In this document: positions 51,574-62,100 of the stretch, in pieces
Layout of the letters: each line of letters starts with the position of its first letter
Numbering within the stretch: the first letter of the stretch is position 1
From: Panacagrimonas sp965216805
GTDB taxonomy: Bacteria > Pseudomonadota > Gammaproteobacteria > Nevskiales > Nevskiaceae
Assembly: GCF_965216805.1 (NCBI RefSeq)
Contig: NZ_CBDCGN010000002.1
Span: forward strand, 2,763,438-2,827,437
Length of the DNA stretch: 64,000 nt
Reading direction: 5' to 3'
Made by a program: the position numbers and the translations under genes
Notes under the pieces: generated by a model
Seen by the model: only the letters and a program-made list of their open reading frames with translations
The model's database searches: none
Told to the model about the DNA's origin: nothing

Positions 51574-52338
51574 ATGCCCTCTGCACCCAAAACCCCGCTC
51601 AAGCCGGCCAAGACCGTCTCCAGGCCCTCCCGCGTAAACAAGGCGGCCGATGCCGGGGAGGACCGCGAGCCGCGCCAGGCACGCCGCAAGCGCGAGACGC
51701 GGGACCGACTGGTGGACGCGGCGTTCCGCCTGATGGCCGAGCGCGGCATGGCGGGTGTGGCGATCAACGAGATCACCGAGGCGGCCGATGTCGGCTTCGG
51801 CTCGTTCTACAACCACTTCGAATCGAAGGAGGCGATCTACGACGCGCTGATCGATCGGGTGTTCAACGACTTTGGCGATGCGCTGGATCGTCTGGTCAAG
51901 GACGTCGCCGACCCGGCGGAAATGATCGCCTACTGCATCCGCCACGCGCTGCTGCGCGCGCGCCGCGAGCCCCTATGGGGACAGTTTCTGCTGCGCGAGA
52001 GTTATTCCTCGCTCGCGATGACCAAGGGTCTGGGCCAGAGGCTGCTGCGCGATATCGGGCGCGGTGTCGCGGCCAAGCGCTTTCATGCGCCGGATGTGTT
52101 CATGTCCTTCATCGCCGCCGGCGGCATCGTGCTCGCGGCCGTTGCGGCGGAGCAGATGGCAGGGTCCGAGACCAGTCCGCAGGCCGCCTTGATCAAGGGC
52201 ATGGGCATGACCGTCGGCAACATCCCCGAGCGCACCGCGGCCCTCGTGCTGACTACGCTCGGCGTGTCGGCCAAGGAAGCCGCCGCCATCGCGCGCAAGC
52301 CACTACCGGTCACCGAACCGCCGCAGGCCGGCGCGTAA
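51574..52338 (+). CDS. TetR-family regulator
   Basis: A 254-residue repressor starting at ATG 51574. A basic, Pro/Lys-rich leader of about 40 residues precedes the TetR HTH domain (RLVDAAFRLMAERGMAGVAI, ITEAADVGFGSFYNHFESKE). The C-terminal ligand domain is helical. Being divergent from the PhyH-led operon across a 133-base gap with a palindrome, it most likely represses that operon and responds to a pathway compound. Confidence 0.87.
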   Translation: MPSAPKTPLKPAKTVSRPSRVNKAADAGEDREPRQARRKRETRDRLVDAAFRLMAERGMAGVAINEITEAADVGFGSFYNHFESKEAIYDALIDRVFNDFGDALDRLVKDVADPAEMIAYCIRHALLRARREPLWGQFLLRESYSSLAMTKGLGQRLLRDIGRGVAAKRFHAPDVFMSFIAAGGIVLAAVAAEQMAGSETSPQAALIKGMGMTVGNIPERTAALVLTTLGVSAKEAAAIARKPLPVTEPPQAGA

Positions 52339-52362
52339 CGCACCCCCTTGCTGGAGAATCCG

Positions 52363-52632
52363 ATGTCCGCCGTTGCCGATGTCACCGCGTTCGCGCCGCC
52401 CTCCCCCAACCAGATGCGCCGCTTCTTCCGCGCCGCGCGCTGGTACTTCAATCCGGAATTCCTTGGCCTGTGGGAGCTCGATCTGAAGCGCCCGGCGCTG
52501 TTCGTCGGCATCGAGATCATCGGCAAGGTCGAACGCGTGCATTCGAGCTTCGTCACCGGCCTGAAACACATGCCGGTACGGCTGCGCAAGCGCGGCAGCA
52601 CAGCCGCGCAGCGGGCGGCGGCGGTGGCCTGA
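52363..52632 (+). pseudogene. cytochrome P450 gene with large internal deletion
   Basis: An 89-codon frame starting at ATG 52363 joins a P450 N-terminus (PSPNQMRRFFRAARWYFNPE, then LGLWELDLKRPALFVGIEI) directly to a P450 C-terminus (GKVERVHSSFVTGLKHMPVR). The catalytic core, including the heme Cys loop, is absent. The join falls at or near the start of the 132-bp repeat. It follows the TetR gene by 24 bases. It cannot bind heme. Confidence 0.82.
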
Positions 52633-52637
52633 TTTCC
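52506..52637 (+). repeat. 132-bp direct repeat, copy 2 (P450 3' end)
   Basis: This is the second copy of the segment at 44738-44869, same orientation, with four base differences by eye. The junction with the P450 N-terminal part lies at its left edge (after TTCGT at 52501-52505), so the deletion endpoint and the repeat boundary coincide. Confidence 0.9.
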
Positions 52638-52662
52638 TGTCCCACGCGCCCCGGAGCGTCCG

Positions 52663-53111
52663 ATGAAAAAACTGCACCGCATCGTGGTGGCCGTACGCGA
52701 CATCGACGAAGCTGCCAGCCGCTACGAGGCCCTGTTCGGCGTTCCCTTCAGCCGCAGCGGTCCGGTAATCGCCACCATGGGCCTGCGCGTGGCGGCCGCC
52801 TGGGAACTCGGCATCGAACTGCTGCAACCCATCGCCGGCAGCGACGGCGAGCTGGCCCGCGACGTACAGAAGTTCCTCGGCGAGCGCGGTGAGGGCATCT
52901 GCGGCGCCGCGTGTTGGGTGCGCGACATGAAACAGGACGTTGGCACGCACAAGCCAACGACCTGACCGCCTACGGCCCCACCTTCGGCTTCCCGCCGGAG
53001 GTACTGGAGAGCGAATTCGACGGTCAGTTCAGCCGCTTCGAGGAGACCGTCTACGACTTCACCGGCCTGGGTTATCTGCTCGCTCTGGTCGACGCCGACG
53101 GGCGTCGCTGA
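52663..53111 (+). pseudogene. VOC-family gene, frame-broken
   Basis: The first frame (52663-52965) reads KKLHRIVVAVRDIDEAASRY and EALFGVPFSRSG, a glyoxalase/VOC domain, and stops after 100 codons. A second frame of the same strand (ending 53111) continues with YGPTFGFPPEVLESEFDGQF. The break is near 52930-52945 and the total is short for a VOC enzyme, so a deletion or frameshift is likely. The 53112-53285 stretch behind it is empty. Confidence 0.6.
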
Positions 53112-53285
53112 TCGGGCGATCTGGGACTACAGGTCATAGCGGCCGTTCGAAGTCGACTGCCTCGCACATGCAGGCGTCGTCCCTGTGTGATGCGGTGGGC
53201 CTCGCCCGCAGGCTGGAGCAGGCGTTTCTGCGGGTCGCGGGTGGAGCAGTCGGTTCGATCAGACCAAGTGGCCCCAACGTCGAGG

Positions 53286-53639
53286 TCAAGCCGCCGATGC
53301 GCCTGAGCGAGGCGAAGGCTTGGCGGTCGGCTTGGGCCGTTTTTCAGTTCGGGAATTCCGAACGAACTTGACTTGAAGGTCGCAGCCTACCGCCTCCGCG
53401 TAACGTTTCAGGGTGTCTATGGACGGAGAATGCTTGCCGCTACCGAGCGCCGACTCCAGCCGGGTAATGGCGGGCGCGTGAGTGCCCATGCGCGTTGCCA
53501 CATCCGCCTGGCTCAGACCTGCCTTGGTACGCGCGCCGAGCATCTGCCGAAGCAACTCGAACTCCGGGCCGAGGGCTTCGTATTCCGCTCTGACGCCGGC
53601 CCTGCGCAGTGCCTGATTCTTGAGATCAGCGTGCTTCAT
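53286..53639 (-). CDS. XRE-family antitoxin, HigA-like
   Basis: A 117-residue protein with an HTH_XRE domain (LGARTKAGLSQADVATRMGT, APAITRLESALGSGKHSPSI, LKRYAEAVGCDLQVKF). The C-terminal 20 residues are Lys/Pro-rich. It follows the toxin gene with a 4-base overlap, the HigBA order, and would neutralise the toxin and repress the promoter at the dyad 53971-53988. Confidence 0.82.
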   Translation of the reverse strand: MKHADLKNQALRRAGVRAEYEALGPEFELLRQMLGARTKAGLSQADVATRMGTHAPAITRLESALGSGKHSPSIDTLKRYAEAVGCDLQVKFVRNSRTEKRPKPTAKPSPRSGASAA

Positions 53640-53962
53640 GACTTCTTTACCTCCGCGAGCCGTTCTCTGGCCAGCTTCAATTCTTTGGGTGGTGTCTTCT
53701 CAGATTTCTTGACGAAACCGTGCAGCATGACAATCCGCTGGCCAACGAGCGTGCAGTAAAAGACCCGAGCGATCCCTTCTCTGTTCTTGATCCGAAGCTC
53801 AAAAAGGCCGTCGCTCATGGCGCGCGTATGAGGCATACCGAGATTGGCGCCGAACTCCAGCATCATGTCGGCGAGGCGCAAGTACCGACCCAAAAGCCCA
53901 TCGGGAAGCCCCAAGACGAAGGATTCGACTGCTTCAGTGTGGTACGTGATGCTCCATGGCAT
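53636..53962 (-). CDS. RelE/HigB-like toxin (Gp49-like)
   Basis: A 108-residue toxin of the phage-derived Gp49-like/HigB group: WSITYHTEAVESFVLGLPDG, HTRAMSDGLFELRIKNREGI and RVFYCTLVGQRIVMLHGFVKK. These are ribosome-dependent mRNA interferases. It lies first in the pair and overlaps the antitoxin by 4 bases (ATGA). Confidence 0.85.
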   Translation of the reverse strand: MPWSITYHTEAVESFVLGLPDGLLGRYLRLADMMLEFGANLGMPHTRAMSDGLFELRIKNREGIARVFYCTLVGQRIVMLHGFVKKSEKTPPKELKLARERLAEVKKS

Positions 53963-53970
53963 GTTCGGAC

Positions 53971-53988
53971 GATAACATATTTGTTATC
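53971..53988. promoter_or_regulatory. operator dyad of the HigBA-like pair
   Basis: GATAACA (53971-53977) and TGTTATC (53982-53988) form a perfect inverted repeat with a 4-base centre TATT, starting 8 bases upstream of the toxin ATG. It resembles the autoregulatory sites of higBA operons. Confidence 0.65.
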
Positions 53989-54111
53989 TTTCGCGCATGT
54001 CTGCGTTTGAACCTTGAAACCAAGGACGGAAGGCCAGCACTCCACCGATTGCACGCGGCTTTCACCTGCAAGCTGCAGCAAGCGCTGCTCCGCGTCGCAG
54101 GCTGGACTCGC

Positions 54112-55191
54112 CTACAACCCGCCGCCGTCACCCAGGTTGATGGTGCGACGAATCTCCTCGGTCTTGAAGCCGAGCGCCGCCGGCATCCGGCAGTCGGGGA
54201 TCACGGCGACGTCGTAGAGTTCCTCCACCACGCCTTCGGCAGTCAGGCTGTGCACGATGTCGCCGCTGCGCAGGTCCACCACCGCCAGGCCGCAGCGGGC
54301 CGATACGCCCTGGGTGTCCAGGCGCTCCTGAAGTTGCAGGCCGTCGAAGGTCTTGACGCCGCGCGGCTTGGACAGACCCACGATGGCGAAGGGGCCGACA
54401 AAGGCCAGCCCGCGCGCGTAGCCGGGCAGGAAGCACAGCGGCACGAAGCGACGCTGTTCGAGGTCCACGTGGCCGAAGTCGCCGGTGCCGGAATTGAGCA
54501 CCCACAGCCGGTCCTGGTGCCAGCGCGGAGAGTGCGGCATCGACAGCCCTTCGCACACCACTTCGTTGCTGCGCACGTCGATCACCACGCCGCCGTTACG
54601 GCGGTGTTCACGCCAGCCTTCGTAGAGGTCGGTGCGCGACACCGCGCTCACATAGGCCGGCGATCCATCCCGCATCGCCAGGCCGTTGAGGTGGCAGCGG
54701 TCCTCGGCGGCGAGCTTGCTGATGTGGGCCGGCTGCCACAGCGGCACGAAGCTGGACTGGCCATCGACCGTGGCCAGGCAGGAAAACAGGGTATTGACGA
54801 ACACCAGCCGGCCGTTGGCGTCCACCGCCACGTCGTGGATGTCTACATCGCCGGTGACCCAACTCATCTGCGGCACGTAGAGCCGATCGCAGCCGTCGGG
54901 CGTGTGCCCGCCCGGCGGCAGCACATTGTTGAAGCGCCAGAGCTGGTAGAGGTTGGCCAGGTACAGGGCGTTGTCGGCCACCGCCAGCCCCATGCAGCGC
55001 TCGAAGCTGCGCTCGTGCACCCACAGCTTGTCGTTGTCGGTCCGCGCGCCGATGAAGAACAGCTTGCCGGCCTGGTAGGTAGTGAAGGCCAGCGACATGC
55101 GCTGCTCACGCAGCCAGGAGATGAACTGGCGCGAGGTGTCGATCTCCAGGCGGGGCTTTCCAGCGACGGATTCAGCTGTGGGTGCGGCCAT
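54112..55191 (-). CDS. TIGR03032-family protein
   Basis: A 359-residue protein of family TIGR03032, recognised from SLAFTTYQAGKLFFIGARTD, RSFERCMGLAVADNALYLAN and CHLNGLAMRDGSPAYVSAVS. A propeller-like fold is likely. The family's biochemical role is unknown. It has no signal peptide. The neighbours are toxin-antitoxin pairs, so no operon context helps; the 55192-55372 stretch before it holds no gene. Confidence 0.8.
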   Translation of the reverse strand: MAAPTAESVAGKPRLEIDTSRQFISWLREQRMSLAFTTYQAGKLFFIGARTDNDKLWVHERSFERCMGLAVADNALYLANLYQLWRFNNVLPPGGHTPDGCDRLYVPQMSWVTGDVDIHDVAVDANGRLVFVNTLFSCLATVDGQSSFVPLWQPAHISKLAAEDRCHLNGLAMRDGSPAYVSAVSRTDLYEGWREHRRNGGVVIDVRSNEVVCEGLSMPHSPRWHQDRLWVLNSGTGDFGHVDLEQRRFVPLCFLPGYARGLAFVGPFAIVGLSKPRGVKTFDGLQLQERLDTQGVSARCGLAVVDLRSGDIVHSLTAEGVVEELYDVAVIPDCRMPAALGFKTEEIRRTINLGDGGGL

Positions 55192-55372
55192 TTCAGCTCC
55201 TCAGGTATCAGGCCCGTCAATCAGGGCCGTTGATGATGGTCAGGCCCTGCACCCGACCGAAGTCCCAGGCATGCTTCGAAAGCGTATCGGCACCCGGCGT
55301 CAGCGCCGTGGAAAATTGCAAGGCGTCGGGCAGCTTGAGTCCGTATCGGGCGCGAAGGCCCGGCCAGCGCTT

Positions 55373-55651
55373 TCACGATGCACGCAACTCCTGCCGCAGG
55401 ACCTCACGCAGCTTGCGCACGGTGAGCGGGGCATCTTCCCTGCCCGCCAGGCCAATGTGCGCCTTCAACGCCTCGTTGATGAGCGTCTGGTAGTTGCCGC
55501 CGCCCTTGACCTGATCACGGAACCACGCCAGCACGTCCGCATCGAGCCGGATCGTGATGCGCTCCTTGCTCTCGTTTTCCTTCTGGATGCGGGCAAGCGC
55601 TGGAAGCTCCCTGGCACGCTTGGCGTTGCTGAAATCGTAGTGGTCTCTCAT
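55373..55651 (-). CDS. brnA: BrnA-family antitoxin
   Basis: A 92-residue antitoxin with a ribbon-helix-helix core: KERITIRLDADVLAWFRDQV and GNYQTLINEALKAHI. It follows brnT by 3 bases and would bind the toxin and the promoter dyad. Confidence 0.88.
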   Translation of the reverse strand: MRDHYDFSNAKRARELPALARIQKENESKERITIRLDADVLAWFRDQVKGGGNYQTLINEALKAHIGLAGREDAPLTVRKLREVLRQELRAS

Positions 55652-55654
55652 GAC

Positions 55655-55927
55655 TCATTCTCCGTGGTAGCGGCGGGCTTCGCCTGGGCTGGCTTTGCGG
55701 GCCGAGATGATTCGCACGCAATCCGCAGAGCGCTCTGTCCACACCACGAGCAGGACACGCAGCGTCACGTTCATGCCCAGAGTGACAAAGCGCGCCTCGC
55801 TCTCGGCGTCCGGGTCTTCGGCCGTGAGGTTCGCGGGGTCTTCCAGCGCGCCCACCGCATCGGCGAAATCCACGCCGTGCTTGCGTAGGTTCTCCTGGCG
55901 CTTGGCTTCGTCCCACTCGTAGTTCAT
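55655..55927 (-). CDS. brnT: BrnT-family toxin
   Basis: A 90-residue ribonuclease-type toxin: YEWDEAKRQENLRKHGVDFA at the start and VRIISARKASPGEARRYHGE at the end are BrnT signatures. It precedes its antitoxin gene, the usual brnTA order. The start is 5 bases from a perfect dyad. Confidence 0.9.
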   Translation of the reverse strand: MNYEWDEAKRQENLRKHGVDFADAVGALEDPANLTAEDPDAESEARFVTLGMNVTLRVLLVVWTERSADCVRIISARKASPGEARRYHGE

Positions 55928-55931
55928 CGGC

Positions 55932-55960
55932 GAATCGTATGCACATCGTGCATACGATTC
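55932..55960. promoter_or_regulatory. operator dyad of brnTA
   Basis: GAATCGTATGCAC (55932-55944) and GTGCATACGATTC (55948-55960) are perfect 13-base inverted repeats around ATC. They begin 5 bases before the brnT start codon, so the complex would cover the ribosome binding site or promoter. BrnA autoregulation through such sites is known. Confidence 0.75.
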
Positions 55961-56048
55961 AAGACACCTGCCTCGGATTCAGCGCGGGTCGGCAACACGT
56001 CGTCACGCACAGCGCTCATGCCGCGCTGCGCGCGGCCCCTCACCCCCG

Positions 56049-56069
56049 CCCTCTCCCAGAGGGAGAGGG
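56049..56069. repeat. GC-rich palindrome between brnT and the giant gene
   Basis: CCCTCTCCC (56049-56057) and GGGAGAGGG (56061-56069) are a perfect inverted repeat with loop AGA. Similar words are common as intergenic repeats in GC-rich proteobacteria. It is 57 bases past the stop of the giant gene, but no T-run follows on that strand. Confidence 0.6.
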
Positions 56070-56125
56070 GGTCGCTTTGTCATGGATTCATGGAATTCTC
56101 GATGGCGACAGCGGATGGGCACCCA

Positions 56126-59100
56126 CTACAGATCCACCGTCATCGCCGGATCCACCAGCACCACGGCGTTGACCCCCATGACGGTGTAGGCGGAGTAGTC
56201 GGTCGCGCCGATGTTCTGGTCCGCGTCCATGTCACGAGCAAAGCCCTCGCCCAGATTCAGCACGTCATCGGCGGTGCCATCGACGATCAGCCGGTGCTCG
56301 CGCTCGGTGATGTCGAGCAGGTCCAGCAGATCCAGCGTCACCGTGTTGCTGGCGCTGGCGCCTTCGGTGCTGTTGGTGAGGTCGAGTCGTTCGATGCTGC
56401 CGAACAGGCCCTCGCGCAATGCAGTGAAGTCGATGTTGTCGCTGCCGGTCGCGCGCAGGGTATCGAAGCCATTGCCGCCGTCCACGCGCAGGGTGTCGTT
56501 AGCGTCGTACACCAGCACATCGTCGCCTTCACCGCCGATGAGGACGTCGTTGCCGCCAGCGCCGTCGAGGGTGTCGGCGCCCTGGCCGCCGACCAGCGAT
56601 TCATCGGCCGCGGTGCCGGTGAGCGAGTCGTCACCGTCGGTGCCCAGCAAGGCCGCGTCGATCTGGTCCAGGAAATCCCCGCCGTACACCAGATAACTCT
56701 GGCCGGAAGATTCGCCGTTCGGGTCGGCGTAATGAGCCCCGATCAGCAGATCATCAAAACCGTCGCCGTTCACATCGCCCGCACTGGAAACCGAACGGCC
56801 GCTGTAGTCACCCCCCGCAATGCCGTTCAGCGCGAAGCCACCCGGGTTGCCCGGCGTGCCCAGCATGCCCAGCTCCACCGTTGACCCCGACAGACCCGAC
56901 CCGCCAAACACCACGTAGCTCTGGCCGGCGGACAAATCGCCGTTCGGGCCGGCGCCCTCGGCCCCGATCAGCAGATCATCAAACCCGTCGCCGTTCACAT
57001 CGCCCGCACTGGAGACCGAACGGCCGCTGAGGTCAGCTTGCGCAATGCCGTTCAGGGTGAAGCCACCCGGGTTACCCGGCGTGCCCAGCGCGCCCAGGTC
57101 CACCTCTCCCGACAGACCCGACCCGCCAAACACCACGTAGCTCTGGCCGGAACTAGCGCCGTTCGGGTCGGCGCGATCGGCCCCGATCAGCAGATCATCA
57201 AAACCGTCGCCGTTCACATCGCCCGCACTGGAGACCGAACGGCCGCTGAAGTCATTTTGCGCAATGCCGTTCAGCGCGAAGCCACCCGGGTTGTTCGCGG
57301 TGTTCAGGTCCGCCAGGTTCACCGGCCCCGATAGACTCGACCCGCCAAACACCACGTAGCTCTGGCCGGAATTCAAGCCGTTCGGGTCGGCGCCAAAGGC
57401 CCCGATCAGCAGATCACCAAACCCGTCGCCGTTCACATCGCCGGCACCGGAGACCGAAAAACCGCTCAAGTCACCACCCGCAATGCCGTTCAGCGTGAAA
57501 CCACCCGGGTTGTTCGGCATCCCCAGCATGCCCAAGTCCACCTCTCCCGACAGGCCCGACCCGCCAAACACCACGTAGCTCTGGCCAGAATTAGGGCCGT
57601 TCGGGTCGGCGCCAGAAGCCCCGATCAGCAGATCATCAAACCCGTCGCCGTTCACATCGCCCGCACTGGAGACCGAACGGCCGCTGTAGTCACCAACCGC
57701 AATGCCGTTCAGCACGAACCCGGTGCTGCCGTCGCCCTGCTCCAGAGTCCCGAGATCGAAGACGGTGGGATCGACAACGTTGATGGAGATTTCGGTGGTG
57801 GTGGTCCGCTGACCACCGGCTCCGGTGTTTCCAAGGTCAATGACGGTCATCGACAGCGTTTCAATGCCGTCGAAATCCGTGGCCGGGTTGTAGCTGAGGC
57901 TGGCCAGGGCGGCGTTGACGTCGGCTACCGTGCCGGTGAAGTTGACCAGATTCGAATTGTTGACACTGACCGACAGGCCGTCGGTCTGGCTGATGCTCAG
58001 GGTGCCTTGCTGGTCCACGCGGACCAGAACCTGAAGCAGCCCGGTCGTCGGTGCGTCCGGATCTTCATCCACATCCACATCCGCCACGCTGAGGTTGGGA
58101 ATGGCCAGCGCGGTGTTTTCCAGGGTGCTCAGCACCGGGTTGTCGCGACTGACCTGCAGGGTGTAGGTGCCGGTGTCGTTACCGCCCTTGTCGAACACCG
58201 GGTTGCCGTTGGCGTCAGGGCTGTTCGCTACAGGGTCGTTCTCAAAATCCGCCAAGCTCAGCACGTAGGTGCCGGCGGTGGGCGCGGTGAATTCCAGGTA
58301 GGGGTCACGGACCGACTCCGAGCCGGCGCCGCCGAGCGTTATGGAGTCGTCATCATTCACGTCCAATTGAACGCCACCGGCATCAAACACGCGGATCTCG
58401 GTGTCGATGGAATCGCCTTCAGAGGTGCCAAAGATGTGGCCAAAATCCACATCGAAGGTGATGTTCTCGCCCGCGGCCAGCTCGAAGGCGTAGTAGTCCA
58501 CATCGTTGTTGCCGTTGGGGCCGCCGATCTCGCCTTCGATGCTGATGCGTGGCAGGCTCTGGGCGGTCACCAGATCGGTGGGGCTGACCTGGAATTGCGC
58601 GCGGCCGATGGGGTTGTCCAGCGCATTCCGGAAGCCGCCATTGGCCGGCTCGTTCTCCGGCGTCACCGCAAAGGCGGTTGCCGTAGCCCCGAACGTATTG
58701 ATCACCGGCGCATCGTTGATGGCGGTGACTTCAATGCCGAGGGTGGTGGTGGTGATCAGCGGGCCCGGCGTGCCGGTGGCGCCCTGGTCGTTGACCGTCA
58801 GGGTCAGGGTGTCGGAACCGTTGAAGTCGGGGTTGCCCTGGTAGACCAGACCGTTCAGCGCGGCGTTGACCTGTGTGGCGTCCCCCTCGAGGGTGACGGT
58901 TGCGCTGCCGTCATCGGTGATCGTCGCGCCGCTGCCAGCGGCGACAGTCAGGGTGCCGTTGTCCACGCTGACGGTGGTCAGCAGGGTGGCATCCGGGGTG
59001 TCGGCCAGATCCGCATCCGCCACGCTGAGACTGGTGAGGGTGAGCGGGCTGTCTTCAGCGATGGTGAGCGGGGCCGTCTGCAGGCTCAGTTGCAGGGTGT

Positions 59101-62100
59101 AGGGGCCGCTGGCATTCGCAACGAAATCGTTGACGCGGACGTAGTAGGTGCCCGCAGTCGGCGCCGTGAACTGCAGGAAGGAATCCAGGGTTGAACCAGG
59201 CAATCCAATGGTTGCCGTCGAACCTTGCCCGCCGTCAGACACAGCGGAATCGTCATTGGACGCAAGCTCCGCGCCGCTGCTGTCCAGAACGCTAAGAAGC
59301 GAGTCCACACTGGTAAAGTTGTTTCCATCAGATGCATAGTCGACGTCCACGGTCAGGGTTTCGTCGGCGCGCAGGTCAATCGCGTAGAAATCGAAGTCGT
59401 TGTCTGGATTGATGGCAGCCTGAATCTGCACCCGCGGCAGGCTGTCATCACCGACGTCCACACTGTCCTGCACCTGGAAGGCGGTGCGGTCGATCAGAGT
59501 GGCGTTGGCAATAGTGTCATTGGGCTCGGTTTCGCCGATCGGCACCACCGGTGCGGCAATGCCGCCGGTGACGTTGATCACCGGGGCGATATTCTCGCCA
59601 ATGACGTTGATGCGGATTTCGGTGGTGGTGGTCCGCTGACCACCGGCTCCGGTGTTTCCAAGGTCAATGACGGTCATCGACAGCGTTTCAATGCCGTCGA
59701 AATCCGTGGCCGGGGTGTAGCTGAGGCTGGCCAGGGCGGCGTTGACGTTGGCCACCGTGCCAGAGATGTTGACCAGATTCGAATTGTTACTGCTGACCGA
59801 CAGGCCGTCGGTCTGGCTGATGCTCAGGGTGCCTTGCTGGTCCACGAGGACCAGGACCTGAAGCCGCCCGGTCGTCGGTGCGTCCGGATCTTCATCCACA
59901 TCCACATCCGCCACGCTGAGGTTGGGAATGGCCAGCGACGTGTTCTCGCTTGTGCTCAGCACCGGGTTGTCGCGGCTGACCTGCAGGGTGTAGGTGCCGG
60001 TGTCGTTGCCGCCGTTGTCGAACACCGGGTTGCCGTTGGCGTCAGGGCTGTTCGATACAGGGTCATTACCCAAATTCGTCACGCTCAGCACGTAGGTGCC
60101 GGCGCTTGGTGCGGTGAATTCCAGGTAGGGGTCGAGGCCCGATCCCGAGCCGGCGCCGCCGGTCCCTGAAACGACGTCATCATTCGTCGCCAATTGAACG
60201 CCACCGGCATCAAACACCCGGATCACGGTGTCGATGGAGTCGCCTTCAAAGGTGCCAAAGATGTGGCCAAAATCCACATCGAAGGTGATGTTCTCGCCCG
60301 CGGCCAGCTCGAAGGCGTAGTAGTCCACATCGTTGTTGCCGTTCGGGCCGCCGATCTCGCCTTCGATGCTGATGCGTGGCCGGCTCTGGTCGGTCACCCC
60401 AACCAAATCAGTGGGGCTGACCTGGAATTGCGCGCGGCCGATGGGGTTGGCCAATGCGTTCTGGAAGTCGTCGTTGACCGGCTCGTTTTCCGGCGTGAGT
60501 GTGAAGGGCATGGCCACAACCGGCGGCATGGCGGCCGGGTCGCTGGCGGTGTTGATCACCGGGGCGTCGTTGACGGCGGTGACCTCGATGCCGAGGGTGG
60601 TGGTGGTGATCAGCGGGCCCGGCGTGCCGGTGGCGCCCTGGTCGTTGACCGTCAGGGTCAGCGTGTCGGAACCATTGAAGTCGGGGTTGCCCTGGTAGAC
60701 CAGACCGTTCAGCGCGGCGTTGACCTGCGCGGCGTCCCCCTCGAGGGTGACGATTGCGCTGCCGTCATCGGTGATCGTCGCGCCGCTGCCAGCGGCGACG
60801 GTCAGGGTGCCGTTGTTGACGCTGACGGTGGTCAGCAGGGTGGCGCCGGGGGTGTCGGCCAGATCCGCATCCGCCACGCTGAGACTGGTGAGGGTGAGCG
60901 GGGTGTCTTCAGCGATGGTCAGCGGGGCCGGCTGCAGGCTCAGTTGCAGGGTGTAGGGGCCGGTTTGGTCCGCTATTAGTTCGCTGTTGTCGACTTCGAT
61001 GAAGAAGTTGCCGTCGCTGGGGGCGGTGAAGACCAGGAACGAATCCAAGGTGCTGGCGGAGCCATTGTCTGGAGCATTCGGGCTGTCGTCGTTTTCTGCT
61101 CCGACGATCAAATCCCCATTGCCATCACGCACGCGCACGAGGCTGTCAATACCGCTGACCTGCTCAATTCGCGCACCATCGATATCAATGGTCAGCACGT
61201 CGCCTTCCCGCAGTTCGACGCCGTAGAGGTCCTGATCGTTGTCCGGGTCGATCGCGCCCACGATCTGCACCCGCGGCTCGCGGCCGGTGCCCACATCGGG
61301 TGAGGGGTCCACATTGAAGCTGTCGCGCGCGATGAACTGGACGCCCGCATCGTTGAAGAGGTTGTTGGCGTCGGTGGTTTCCGGAATGGCCTGCACTGGC
61401 TGTGCGGTGCCGCCGGTGACGTTGATCACCGGGCCATCGTTGCCGCCAATGACGCTGATGGGAATGGACCGGTTGTCGTTGGCGCTGCCGTTGGGGAAGT
61501 TGCCCAGGTCGCCGAGGTTCAGGTTCAGGCTGTCGTTGCCTTCGAAGCCCGGGGCCGGGGCGTATTCCAGCGTGGCCAGTGCCGCGTTGAGATCGTCCAC
61601 ACTGCCCTGAACCGCGAAGCCCGTGCCGCCGTTGGCGCCGCCAACGAAGCTGAGGCCGGTGACGTCACTCAGAGTGAGGGTGGCCGTGCCGCTGGTGGTG
61701 GTGATGCCCAGGCGCAGTTGCGCGCTGCCGCCGTCTTCGAGGTCGGCATCCGCCACGGTGATGCCGCTGATGCTGAGCGGGCTGTCCTCGTTGGTGACCT
61801 GGGGATCGGTGGGTACGGTCAGCCCCGGGGCGTCGTTGACCGGGACGATGTTGATGAAGACATCCTCCATGGCATTGGTCTGCGGCGCGGGGTTGTTGCC
61901 CTGGTCGTTGACGAACAGGGTCAGCGTGTCTACACCGCTGGGGTTGGAGCCGCTGCTTTGGCTGGTGCTGTTGACGTTCGGGTTCGGCCGGTAGATCAGA
62001 CCATCCAGCGCGTTGTTGATGGCGGCCTGGGTGCCGGTGAATTCCAAGGTGTTTTCGGTGCCGTTGTTGCTGGTGCCCACACCCAGAGTCAGGCCCTCGG

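Noticed and set aside
56049..56069. Rho-independent terminator of the giant gene
   Set aside because: The stem is good but no T-run follows on the minus strand; it looks like a dispersed GC-rich palindrome.
56700..57750. Regularly spaced repeats that could suggest a CRISPR array
   Set aside because: The period is about 220 bases and the repeats encode FG-GAP blades in a single frame; there are no short spacers.
58007..61000. Long plus-strand open frames of 260-600 codons opposite the giant gene (also 61718-63508)
   Set aside because: They are antisense to a well-supported repeat protein, lack ribosome binding sites and known domains, and reflect GC-rich repeat coding on the other strand.
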